A DNA stretch of 64,000 nt. Source: Streptomyces sp. NBC_00576. GTDB taxonomy: Bacteria > Actinomycetota > Actinomycetes > Streptomycetales > Streptomycetaceae. Position numbers and translations under genes: made by a program. Below, one piece after another: positions 44,801-53,200 of the stretch. Below the pieces are notes generated by a model. It saw nothing but the letters and a program-made list of their open reading frames with translations. It made no database searches and was not told the DNA's origin. The number at the start of each line of letters is the position of its first letter. Positions within the stretch are counted from its first letter, which is position 1. Where the stretch lies: NCBI RefSeq assembly GCF_036345175.1, contig NZ_CP107780.1, positions 4,464,001 through 4,528,000 on the forward strand, read 5' to 3'.

Positions 44801-45131
44801 CGAGCTTGTCGTAGATGCGGCCGACGGAGCCGCCCTTGACCGCGTCCATTTCCTCGGCAACCTGCTCGGTCTTCCCCGGAGCGGTGGCGATCATCATCGT
44901 GACGTTCTTCTCGCCGGTGGCCTCCGCCTCGGCGAGCAGCTCGGCGTCCGCCGAACCGAGCTTGTCATGCGCGGACTTGGGTCTCTCGGCAGAGGAGTGG
45001 CCCTCGGCAGCGAAAGCCAGGGGTATCAGCCCGGTCGTGGTGAGTACGGCCGTCAGTCCGGCGGCCACGGCTATGCGGGTTAAGCGTCTTCCACCCGACA
45101 TCGGGTGGACGTGGGGGGTGGTGGGGGGCAT
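41841..45131 (-). CDS. secreted S8-family (subtilisin-like) serine peptidase
   Basis: 1096 residues. A signal peptide (GGRRLTRIAVAAGLTAVLTT and on, cleavage near AFA-AEG) is followed by a propeptide-like region. The catalytic domain has Asp210 in VLDTGVD, His395 in YHGTHVAG, the oxyanion Asn493 in AAGNSGPG and Ser593 in QGTSMASP. A long insert lies between Asp and His (about residues 220-390), as in tripeptidyl-peptidase-II-like subtilases. The C-terminal 450 residues are beta-rich (EYTYSASGSVQRNSTKTYFV, YTIEVVGFDI) and probably pre-peptidase-type or adhesion domains. It would degrade proteins outside the cell. The ATG has AAAGGAA six bases upstream. It is monocistronic, between a palindromic element and a terminator. 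Confidence 0.92.
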   Translation of the reverse strand: MPPTTPHVHPMSGGRRLTRIAVAAGLTAVLTTTGLIPLAFAAEGHSSAERPKSAHDKLGSADAELLAEAEATGEKNVTMMIATAPGKTEQVAEEMDAVKGGSVGRIYDKLGYVRATVPTGRADSAIAAAVKLSSVHGIDLRDEIRQEDPLPAAHGVNGAAVKATSDTYSGPGKDTPAENPYNPSFETGAVDFVKKHPKADGRGVTIGVLDTGVDLVSPALQKTTTGERKIVDWVTATDPIVDGDGTWRAMTTDVSGPAFTYGGQSWKAPSGSYGVNVFRESVTRGGRVEDGLTDGDANRDGDTTDSWGVLYDAAAGAVTVDLNNNHDFTDDEPMKPYKDAHQIGWFGTDDPKTDIAERQPFVVEIRKDVPMDPLGGDWVGKKSDFVNIGVVSKYHGTHVAGIAAANGLFGGKMNGAAPGARIVSSRACIFGAGCTNVALAEGMIDMVVNRGVDIVNMSIGGLPALNDGNNARAELYTRLIDTYGVQLVIAAGNSGPGANTIDDPGLADKVISVGAGVSKETWAANYGSEVEKNYGLFTFSARGPREDGGLAPTLVAPGSAVSSSPSWMPGAQLFKQYTGWNLPAGYTMYQGTSMASPQTAGASALLLSAAKQQGVDLTPVKLRTALTSTARHIKGLQAYEEGAGLIDIQAAWKEIQEGANAHEYTVKAPVDTALDQALKTPGFGTGIYDREGGLKAGQKKTYDVTLTRTSGPDGPVPHTLRLKNNKSRTFSLLGSQTVALPLNRPVTVKVQAAPTSEGIKSARLEIDDRTTAGVDKQVLTTVMVSTPAEYTYSASGSVQRNSTKTYFVTVPEGANSLEIRLGGLKDGSRTVASAIQPYGLPVRDDDPDSPDVAAYPAPQAGVWEIAVQSSYASKLLDNPYNLDVTVYRTSFDPEPATVPEAKAGTPAAVSWTAENEYAPVNGTIKGGPLGSSRTTRPTIATGDTQTTTVEVLEGTTSLDVAIGNPSDKATDLDLRVYDADGDLVGMDADSDAEESVSVSRPSAGTYTIEVVGFDIASGSTAYDYRDLFFSTALGSLTPDDAGPVLVGTGASATVSAHITAATAAPESRALFGEVRLLNDRGTLVGNGTVKIGKVTP

Positions 45132-45170
45132 TCGATTCCTTTCCCTCGGGGCGGTTCGTCCGCCACGGGG

Positions 45171-45185
45171 TGACGGTGACCGTCA
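45171..45185. promoter_or_regulatory. 15-base palindrome upstream of the protease gene
   Basis: TGACGGTGACCGTCA has perfect 7-base arms around a central G and lies 40 bases before the protease start codon, a position suited to an operator. The binder is unknown. Confidence 0.45.
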
Positions 45186-45862
45186 GGGGAGTTCGGCGAC
45201 CGTCGCGGTTCTGTCGCCGTACTCCACCAGGCCGTCCGACTGTCGTGATCAGGCGGCCTGCCCAAGGATTCGCGCCACGTCGATCGACGGGATAGAGGCA
45301 AATCTCATCAACTGCGGTCACGCGCCTGTGTCTTGTCTCACGCTTTGGTGCTCCGCCAACGGGCCTGCCCTGAAGCCGCGTTCGAGCGAGAGTCGCCGCA
45401 GCGACCGGACGCGCTCGGTGCGGCGTAGGTGACTTCAGCGCCGTCAGTTACCAGGGAGGGATTCGATCCGCGACAGGGTCCCCGCGAATGAATATCCTGT
45501 AGCCCCTTCAAGCAAGTTGGGGAGAGTCACCCGCTCGGCCGGGATCGGCCTCTTCCCGACGGCCCTGACAGGGGGCCGGGCTACTCTTTCGAAGCGGATG
45601 TTGCCCAGCGATCTGACGGTCGGGGCCACGTTGACTCAGGTGAGTGCCTGCCCCCACGGCATGCAGATGGGTTCAAAGAACACGAGGTTGTCGTTGGGAC
45701 GCGCAGCCCGCGGAACTGCCCGCACCTCGGAGTGAGGTTCCGTGTCGGACTACGTGGCAACGCTGGCCTGGTTCTGGTGGCGGCCCAGATGGCCAGGGAC
45801 ATCAACGCGTGGCGGCAGGCGGGATCGCCAAAAGCTCCCGCATTTTCATCACGGTGGACGCG
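45186..45862. other. gene-poor stretch between protease and HTH genes
   Basis: Only short, conflicting frames are present and none has convincing codon bias or start signals. A 45-residue plus-strand stretch near 45730-45860 (MARDINAWRQAG) has some coding character but no recognisable homology. It could be a remnant. Confidence 0.4.
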
Positions 45863-46804
45863 TCAGGAAGTAAAAGGCGAGCCCCCGTTCGGCCGTGTGC
45901 CCTGGCTGTGGGCCGAGGGAGTGGTCGTCTGCACCGTCCTGTTGTAGGACTGTTCGTGCGCGGTCATGTCGAGGAGGACGATCGCGTCGTGTTCGGGAGT
46001 GCCGGGTTCGGCGTAGTACGTGACCAGGCGCTGGCCGGGGGTGCCCTCCAGTTGCATGGACTGGTAGCCCAAGGTGAGGGTGCCGACCTCCGGGTGGTGG
46101 TAGGTCTTGTGGCCGTAAGCGCGTCCTCGGACGTCGTAGCGTTCCCAGAGGCGGGCGAACTCCGGGCTCTTGAGGAGGAGTTCACCGACGAGCTGGGCGA
46201 GGTCGGGGGCATCGGGATCGGTGCCGGCCACGGCACGCAGGCGGGCCACGCAGCCGCGCAGTGAGTTCTCCCAGTCGTCGAACACCTCGCGGGCCGCGGG
46301 GTGGAGGAAGGAGTAGCGCGCGGTGTTGCGCTGCCTGGCCGGCCAGTCCTCGATGCCGGGGAGGAGCCGCAGCCCGGCCGGGTTGTGGGCGAGCAGGTCG
46401 AAAGTGCGGCTGACCACGTGAGCGGGGTTGGGCCGCAGGCTCTCCAGCAGCAGTTTCACACCGGGACGTACAGTGCGACTGGGCGTCGGCGGTGGCTCCG
46501 ATGCGGTGCGTGCGGCGAGGGCGGCCAGGCTGCGCAGGTGCTCGTGCTCCTCGTCCTCCAGCAGGAGGGCGCGGGCCAGGGCGTCGATCACCGAGGGACT
46601 GGGACGGTTCTCCTTGCCGCGTTCCAGGCGGACGTAGTAGTCGACGCTGATCCCGGCCAGGGTGGCCAGTTCCTCACGGCGCAGCCCGGGCGTGCGGCGC
46701 CGACCGGTGCCGGCGTTCAGGCCGGCCTCGGCGGGGGTCACCTGGGCCCTGCGGGCGCGCAGGAAGCGCCCCAGTTCGGTGCCATGCTCCTGCTGACTCG
46801 TCAT
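45863..46804 (-). CDS. HTH regulator with MmyB-like ligand domain
   Basis: 313 residues from ATG 46804; the upstream in-frame extension is not supported. The XRE HTH reads GLRREELATLAGISVDYYVRLERGK. The MmyB-like part includes NPAHVVSRTFDLLAHNPAGL, WPARQRNTARYSFLHPAARE and HPEVGTLTLGYQSMQLEGTP. It is a paralogue of the regulator at 33927-34877. It is divergent from the aldo/keto reductase and drug-efflux genes and probably controls them. The conserved pairing of this family with redox enzymes supports that (inference). Confidence 0.9.
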   Translation of the reverse strand: MTSQQEHGTELGRFLRARRAQVTPAEAGLNAGTGRRRTPGLRREELATLAGISVDYYVRLERGKENRPSPSVIDALARALLLEDEEHEHLRSLAALAARTASEPPPTPSRTVRPGVKLLLESLRPNPAHVVSRTFDLLAHNPAGLRLLPGIEDWPARQRNTARYSFLHPAAREVFDDWENSLRGCVARLRAVAGTDPDAPDLAQLVGELLLKSPEFARLWERYDVRGRAYGHKTYHHPEVGTLTLGYQSMQLEGTPGQRLVTYYAEPGTPEHDAIVLLDMTAHEQSYNRTVQTTTPSAHSQGTRPNGGSPFTS

Positions 46805-47114
46805 GACTTCAGTGTCGCAGTGCCGTGACCTGCGAGGTAGTCGCATGGGGGGCCCTGTCACACCCCCGAACCGCGCTCCCTGGCTCAACAGGGACTCCCT
46901 TGTGGCGGCCGATGCGGGCAGGGTCGATGTTGTTCAGAGACAGGATCGACACGCACCGCGGCACCGCCGCAGGAGGACCCGAGTCCCGCCCGCAGCGACT
47001 CGGGGAGCACGACAACCGCTGCTTCTTCTCGTACGAGCCTCCCCGTACGAGCGGCATCCAGCGGGTGGTGCGGACGCGTCCACAGGCAACCGAGAGACAT
47101 ACGGAGCTGTAGCC
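46805..47114. promoter_or_regulatory. divergent intergenic region with hairpin
   Basis: 310 bases between the HTH and aldo/keto reductase genes. It contains GGGGGG-CCCTGTCACA-CCCCC near 46846-46866 and a perfect 8-base dyad, CCCGAGTC at 46978-46985 with GACTCGGG at 46997-47004. Both directions must be promoted from here. No open frame is convincing. Confidence 0.4.
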
Positions 47115-48092
47115 ATGAAGCACATCAAGCTGGGAAGCCTGGACGTTTCCCGCGTCGGTCTGGGCACGATGGGCATGAGCGCCTTCTACACCGGACACAG
47201 CGCTGACGACGCCGAGTCGATCCGTACCATCCACCGGGCGTTCGACCTGGGTGTCACCTTCATCGACACCGCCGAGGTCTACGGGCCGTTCACCAACGAG
47301 GAACTCGTGGGCCAGGCCGTCAAGGGCCGTCGTGACGAGGTCGTCGTGGCGACGAAGTTCGGATTCCTCTCCCACTCGGGCCGCGCCGCCGGCTCCCTGG
47401 ACAGCAGCCCCGCGAGCATCCGCACCGCCGTCGAGGGCTCCCTGAAGCGGCTCGGCACCGACTACATCGACCTCTACTACCAGCACCGGGTCGACCCGGA
47501 CACGCCCATCGAGGACACCGTCGGCGCGCTGGCGGAACTGGTCGCCGAGGGCAAGATCCGCCACATCGGCCTCTCCGAGGCCGGCCCCCAGACGATCCGC
47601 CGCGCCCACGCCGTCCACCCGGTCACCGCCGTGCAGTCGGAGTACTCCCTGTGGACCCGTGACCCGGAGGCGGAGGTGCTGACGGTGCTGCGCGAGCTGG
47701 GGATCGGCTTCGTGCCCTACTCCCCGCTGGGCCACGGATTCCTCACCGGTCAGATCCGCTCGACGGACGACCTCGCCGACGACGACTGGCGCAAGACCAA
47801 CCCGCGTTTCATGGGCGAGAACTTCCAGCGCAACCTGCTCGTCGCCGACGAGGTCAAGGCCGTCGCCGACGAGGTCGGAGCCACCCCGGCCCAGGTGGCC
47901 CTGGCCTGGCTGCTGGCCCAGGGCGACGACATCGCCCCGATCCCCGGCACCAAGCGCGTCGAGCGTGTCGAGGAGAACACCGCCGCCGACGGCATCGAAC
48001 TCAGCGCCGAGCAGATCGCCAAGCTCGACAACCTCACCCCGGCCTCCGGAGACAGCCACAACGAGGCGGGCAAGCGGCTCCTGGAGCGCTGA
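47115..48092 (+). CDS. aldo/keto reductase
   Basis: 325 residues from ATG 47115 (GGAG upstream). AKR landmarks: VSRVGLGTMGMSAFY, FDLGVTFIDTAEVYGP with catalytic Asp and Tyr, VVVATKFGF with Lys, YYQHRVDP with His, FVPYSPLGHGFLTG and PIPGTKRVERVEEN for NADP. It belongs to the AKR13-like group acting on aldehydes and ketones. The divergent MmyB-type regulator is its likely controller. Confidence 0.92.
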   Translation: MKHIKLGSLDVSRVGLGTMGMSAFYTGHSADDAESIRTIHRAFDLGVTFIDTAEVYGPFTNEELVGQAVKGRRDEVVVATKFGFLSHSGRAAGSLDSSPASIRTAVEGSLKRLGTDYIDLYYQHRVDPDTPIEDTVGALAELVAEGKIRHIGLSEAGPQTIRRAHAVHPVTAVQSEYSLWTRDPEAEVLTVLRELGIGFVPYSPLGHGFLTGQIRSTDDLADDDWRKTNPRFMGENFQRNLLVADEVKAVADEVGATPAQVALAWLLAQGDDIAPIPGTKRVERVEENTAADGIELSAEQIAKLDNLTPASGDSHNEAGKRLLER

Positions 48093-48118
48093 CCCGGCTG
48101 GCCTCGTGGCCCGCGCCG

Positions 48119-48141
48119 CCCGTCCCCACCGTGCGGACGGG
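48119..48141. terminator. terminator after the aldo/keto reductase gene
   Basis: CCCGTCC at 48119-48125 pairs with GGACGGG at 48135-48141, 27 bases after the stop codon. A short GGGGACACCCCC dyad follows directly. Confidence 0.5.
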
Positions 48142-48374
48142 GGACACCCCCGTATTCCGGCGCAGACCCGCCGTGCGCGGAGGGCATGGGGCAGACAGAC
48201 GTACGGGCGACGACTGGAAGAGCTACGGCACCCTGTGGATGCGGCACCCGGTAGTGGGCGGCCCCGAAGCAGTGCTTCCCCGTACAGATCTGCCTGCTGC
48301 GCGGCGCGCGCGACCCGCGGGCTGGTCGCCGGTCGAAGAGCTCTTCCGTGCTTCCGTTCTCAGGAGTCCTACTC

Positions 48375-49805
48375 GTGTCCACATCCTTCGCGTCTTCCGA
48401 GAGCTCTGCCGGCACTGGCAGCAGTACCGGAGAGCGCGGTACCAGTGCCGGTTGGGCTCTGGCAGCCGCACTGCTCGGCTACTTCGTGATGACGCTCGAC
48501 GCTCTCGTCGTGAACGTCGCGCTGCCGGCGATCGGCAGTGGCTTCGGCGGTGGCATGACGGGCCTGCAGTGGGTGGTCGACGGTTACACACTGATGTTCG
48601 CCGCCCTGCTGCTGTCCGCCGGGTCCATCACCGACCGCGTCGGCGCGCGTCGGGCGTTCGGGGCGGGCCTCGCGGTGTTCGTCGCCGCGTCGGTCTCCTG
48701 CGGTCTGGCGCCGAACCTGGGCGTCCTCGTCGGATCGCGGCTGGTGCAGGGCGCAGGTGCTGCGGTGATCGTGCCGGCCTCGCTGGCCCTGATCCGCGAA
48801 GCGTTCCCCGACCCTGTCAAGCGGGCCCGGGCGATCTCGGTCTGGGCCCTGGGCGGCTCGGTGGGTGCCGCTGCCGGACCGGTGGCGGGCGGTGTACTCA
48901 GCCTGGTCAGCTGGCGGATGATCTTTTTCATCAACCTGCCGGTCGGCCTGCTGGCGCTGTTCCTCCTCGCCCGTACGTCTCGCTCGCCCCGCCGGGCGGC
49001 GCCGTTCGACTGGATCGGTCAGATCACCGTGGTGCTGGCGATGGGCGGTCTGACGTATGGCGTGATCGAGGCCGGCGCGGACGGCTTCGGCAAGCTGCGT
49101 GTAGTGGTCGCGCTGGCCGTCGCCGTCGTGGCCGCTGCCGTGTTCCTGTTGTCGCAGGCACGCGGGAAGCACCCGATGGTCCCCCTGGAACTGCTCCGTG
49201 CCCGGACGATGGCCGTTTCGGTGGGAGTGGGCTTCGCCGTCAACGTCGGCTTCTACGGCATGGTCTTCCTGCTCAGTCTCTACCTCCAGCAGACGCGGAA
49301 CCTGTCCGCTCTGGAGACCGGCATGGCCTTCCTGCCGATGACCGCGCTGACGGCCGTTCTCAGCCCAGCGGCCGCCTGGCTCACCCAGCGGTTCGGCCCG
49401 CGGATGCCGATCATCGGCGGGCAGCTCATGATGTCGGCGGGGCTGGCACTGCTCTGCCTCCCTGCGGCGTCGGCGCCCAGCTGGTTGCTGGTCCTGCTGA
49501 TGATCCCGGTCGGCACCGGCGGCGTGATCGCCGTACCGGCGATGACCGCGCTGCTCCTGGACCACGTCCCCGCCGAACGTGCCGGCACGGCCAGCGGTGT
49601 GTTCAACGCTTCCCGCCAGGTCGGCGGCGCCCTGGCGGTGGCCGTCTTCGGTGCCCTGGTCGCGGACCGGGCGCCCTTCCTTCCCGGTCTGCGCACCAGC
49701 CTGCTGATCGCGGCACTTCTGACACTCGCTACCGCCGCCACCAGCCTGCTGCTGAAGCACAGCCCGGCACACTCATCCAGGTCAGGTAAGGAGTCACGCT
49801 CATGA
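48375..49805 (+). CDS. DHA2-family (14-helix) MFS drug efflux transporter
   Basis: 476 residues from GTG 48375, with AGGAG eight bases upstream. About fourteen hydrophobic segments are seen. The DHA2 landmarks are LDALVVNVALPAIG in helix 1, LQWVVDGYTLMFAALLLSAG, the motif-A-like loop SITDRVGARRAFG and motif C in GGSVGAAAGPVAGG. The family exports drugs, dyes or natural products with proton antiport. Its stop overlaps the start of a truncated DUF2255 gene (ATGA), showing that an original two-gene operon has been broken. Confidence 0.9.
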   Translation: MSTSFASSESSAGTGSSTGERGTSAGWALAAALLGYFVMTLDALVVNVALPAIGSGFGGGMTGLQWVVDGYTLMFAALLLSAGSITDRVGARRAFGAGLAVFVAASVSCGLAPNLGVLVGSRLVQGAGAAVIVPASLALIREAFPDPVKRARAISVWALGGSVGAAAGPVAGGVLSLVSWRMIFFINLPVGLLALFLLARTSRSPRRAAPFDWIGQITVVLAMGGLTYGVIEAGADGFGKLRVVVALAVAVVAAAVFLLSQARGKHPMVPLELLRARTMAVSVGVGFAVNVGFYGMVFLLSLYLQQTRNLSALETGMAFLPMTALTAVLSPAAAWLTQRFGPRMPIIGGQLMMSAGLALLCLPAASAPSWLLVLLMIPVGTGGVIAVPAMTALLLDHVPAERAGTASGVFNASRQVGGALAVAVFGALVADRAPFLPGLRTSLLIAALLTLATAATSLLLKHSPAHSSRSGKESRS

Positions 49806-49855
49806 CGACATGGATCAGCGATGAGCTCGACAGCATCGAGCACACGGAGTTTTGA
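49802..49855 (+). pseudogene. truncated DUF2255-type gene
   Basis: The ATG overlaps the MFS stop and reads MTTWISDELDSIEHTEF before a TGA. MTTW-(S/T)-(S/D)ELD-x-I is the usual beginning of DUF2255 proteins, whose length is about 120 residues. The rest of the gene is absent. Confidence 0.5.
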
Positions 49856-49989
49856 ACTGGTGCTCTGCTCCCCGCCAGGGTCTGCCGACTGGTAACGGGG
49901 AACTTCCCGACCAGGGACGCCTCGCATGGAGGGCGCGCGGCTGTGCCTGTCCAGCACTGATCGGGCGAGGCATGGTGCCTGCGGAGGAC

Positions 49990-50075
49990 GGCCCCCGCGG
50001 CCCATGACGGATATCTCGCCCAACGGCAGGTCACTGATGCCGACAAGGTTTTCGGGGCGTTCGACCGTCTCACGC
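49990..50075 (-). pseudogene. fragment of a second PaoB-like FAD subunit gene
   Basis: These 86 bases match 29372-29457, inside the FAD-subunit gene, at about 80 of 86 positions. They encode RETVERPENLVGISDLPLGE-type sequence in the same orientation as that gene. Homology stops abruptly on both sides. It is a leftover of a close paralogue or of a duplication. Confidence 0.8.
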
Positions 50076-50082
50076 TGGTCAA

Positions 50083-50172
50083 ACTCTCCGCCAACCTGTT
50101 CGCGAGGAGGCCGCGGAAGGCATGCACGCATTCCGCGAACGCCACCCGCCACGCTGGGCACTCTCCCGCTGA
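50083..50172 (+). pseudogene. 3' remnant of a crotonase-family gene
   Basis: The plus strand reads KLSANLFA and, after a one-base shift, EAAEGMHAFRERHPPRWALS before a TGA at 50170. KLS-LFAS-EA-EGM-AF-E-R-P-W is the typical C-terminus of enoyl-CoA hydratase/isomerase proteins. Only this end survives. Confidence 0.5.
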
Positions 50173-50241
50173 GCCGATCGAGGCCGTCCCTCGACGCCCC
50201 GCGGCTTACGAGGCATCGGGTACGCGTCGGGCCCGACCTTA

Positions 50242-50281
50242 CCTGTGGGGCCCGCCGGAGCCAGCCGGAAGACCCCACAGG
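50242..50281. terminator. terminator of the glycan operon
   Basis: Perfect 9-base arms CCTGTGGGG at 50242-50250 and CCCCACAGG at 50273-50281, with further CCGG/CCGG pairing inside the loop. It begins 11 bases after the stop codon of the large glycoside hydrolase gene. Confidence 0.7.
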
Positions 50282-50291
50282 ATGCCGGGCG

Positions 50292-53200
50292 TCAGCTCTT
50301 GCCGAGCAGGCGCCAGATCTGGTTCTTCTTGGTGGTCAAGGTGCTGCCGGTGTCACATGTCCACTGGTGGACGAGGGCGCCGGGTGCGGTGGAGATGGTG
50401 CTGACGTCGACGCACTTGCCGCTGTTGAGGGCGACCAGTTGGTAGTCCTGGCTGTTGCCGAGTGCGGTGACGGGCCTGAGGGTGAACCGCTGGTTGGCGG
50501 CGCCGAGGCAGGTCCACTGCTGGACGGCGGCCCCGTTGGCCGTGGAGAGAGCGGAGATGTCGAGGCACTTACCGCTGGAGTGGTTGACGACGGTGTAGGT
50601 GTCCGTGGCACCGCTGACGGGGTGGAAGTCGAAGACCTGTTCCTGGCCGGTACCGCAGGTGTTCTGCCGGTACTGGGTGCCGTCGGTGGTGGACTGGGCG
50701 GGGTCTTCGAGGCAGAGCGAGCTGTGCTGGGCGACGGCCGTGGAGGAGAAGCCGGTCGAGGCACCGATGTGCAGGGCCGCCGGTGCGAAGGAGACCTGGT
50801 CAAGGTGGGGTGCGGAGCTGGAGCGCATGGGCTGGCCGATGTCGCTGCCGCCGCCGGAGTAGACCAGGCCGATGGTCGTGCCGTCGTAGTCGTACAGCTG
50901 TGAGGCCGTGAACTTGACGGCGTTGGCGCCCTTGGTCAGGGTCACAGGCACGGTGTAGTCGTTGAACTGGTTCCAGTGCAGGGTGCTGGCGAAGTTGACG
51001 CGCTTGGCGGCACCGCCGTTGACGCTGACGTCGGCGTGCAGGGCGTACAGGTCGGGGTTGTAGTGGTTGGAGGGCAGTTCCTCGCCGTTGGCGTAGCGCA
51101 TGGTCATGGCGTACGTGCCGGCCTCGGGCGCGTTGACGTTCAGGGTGAGGGAGTTGGCGGTTCCGTTGCCGATGCCGGTGACGACGCCGCCGTTGGCCTG
51201 GCTGTAGGTGGTGTCGGCTGCAGCGGTGCCGGTGAGGGTGCCGTTCTCGGCCTGGTAGGTGACGACGTTGCCGGTGGTGACGGCGTCATCGGCGCTGAAC
51301 GGGGTGACGGCCAGGTCGTCCAGGGCGAGGGTGCCGCTGGTGCCGGTCACCTTGACCTTGTTGATGCCGGCGCTCAGGTAGACCCGGTTGGCGGAGGTGG
51401 ACCAGGCGCCTGTCGTCGCGCCGGAGAGGGTCTGGTCGTCGGCGGCCTTGCCGTTCACGGTGAGGGCGGCCTGGCCGGTGTTGCGGTAGCGGGCCGTCAG
51501 GTCCGCGTAGCCGTCCCGCTCGGAGTAGACCCAGAACGTGGCGGACTTGCCGGAGGTGAGGTTCACCGCACCGGCGCCGGACTGGCCCTGGGAGGTGTAG
51601 GTGGCGGTGGCGCTGTCGGAGAGGTTGGCCTGCTCGGCCTCGTAGAGCGTGGTGCCCTGGACGGCGGCGTCCTGGTACTGGAGGTCGATCTTGTCGATGA
51701 TGGCGTCGCCGACGGTCTTCGCGTTGTTGTCGCCGGTGGTGGCCAGGGTGATGGTGTGGCTGCCCGCGGTGAGGTGCACGGTGGTGTCACTGTGGCCCCA
51801 CACCACCCACTGGAAGCCCACCGGTATGTCGATCCTGGTCGAGGCGCCGCCGTCGACCCGCGCATACACGTTCGTCGGGCCCTTGACGTCGGCGTCCTTG
51901 GCGTAGCTGTTGCCGAACACCGACAGGTTGTAGTCGCCGGTGGTGGGGACGGAGACGGGGAAGGAGATCACCGTCGTGGACCCGGTGCGCAGACCGCCGA
52001 CGTCCTTGGTGCCGGACGTGGCGAACTTGTCGAGTCTGCTGGGCGTGCCCTCGGTGTTGATGTTGTAGCCGCTGCCGCTGAGGGTGGCGTTCTCGGCCTC
52101 GTAGCTCGCCGACCAGGTGCTGTCGGAGGCAGTGGTGCTGCCGGTGCCGCCCGGGGAGACGATCACCTCGTACGCGGACATCGCGTCGAGGGTGATGGGC
52201 AGGGTGATCGAGCCGTCGGATCCCACGGCGACGTCGGCGTCGGAGAGCCGGGTCGGGGTGGCCGCCGCGCCGATATAGCCGCTGTAGCGGTCCTGGAAGA
52301 CGCTGACGTGCACGGTGCTGCCGAAGACCGCAGGGTCGATGTTCTTGATGACCGTGTCGGAGGCACCGCTCGTGCCGCCCCCGGCGAGGATGACGCGGGC
52401 CTGCTTCTTGGCCGTGTCCAGGCTCGCCAGGCCCTGGAGGGTGTACGCGGCGTCGTTCTCGGCGCCGGTGACCTTGACGGTGTTGCCGCTCATGGAGGTG
52501 TACCAGTTGTACAGCCACCACTGGGCGTTGGGCGTGTTCTGGGCGGCGGCGGAGTCGCCGAGGTTGCCGTTGATGTTCCAGTACGGCAGGTTGCCGTCGA
52601 TCTTCTCGTCCTCGATCGCCGAGATCCACTGGACCATCTGGCCGGGGTCGGTCAGGTGGTAGCGGAAGGCGTACTCGTTGAGGTTGATCGGCAGGTGCGA
52701 GCCGATCCCCACCGAGGTTTCGGCCGCACGGTAGTTGTCGACGGTGCTGCGCACGTCCGCCGGGCTGCCCAGGGTGTGCCAGGTCGCGATGTCGGGCAGG
52801 CAGTTGTTGGCCTTGCAGTAGGTGAGGAAGCCCTTGAGGGCGGACTCCGTGTAGCTGGAGACGTTGGGGCCCGCGATTCGTGCCGTGGGCCAGAGACCCT
52901 TGATGAAGTTGTAGGTCTGCAGCCACTCGGCGTTGAAGGCGGCCAGCGGCCCTGCCTGGGTGCGCATGCCCTGGAACCACATGCCGTCGGGCTCGTTGTA
53001 GGGGACGAGGACGATCCGGTCCTTGTAGGGGCTGGCCAGTATCTGTTGGATCTGGGTCTTCATCGCGGCCTGGTAGGCGGCGTAGTTGGTCCGTTCGTAG
53101 TTGAACGTGCGGTACACGTCCGTCATGTAGATCATGATGTCTTTGCCGCCGCTGTCCGCGAAGGGCTTCGCGATCTCCAGCGCGTCCGAGCCGGGGTGCT

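Noticed and set aside
43674..45083. A 469-codon plus-strand frame opposite the subtilisin gene
   Set aside because: Antisense shadow; the minus strand has the catalytic triad and a signal peptide.
45730..45860. Possible transposase fragment
   Set aside because: A short stretch with some coding bias but no motif that I could match to a transposase; kept only as gene-poor DNA.
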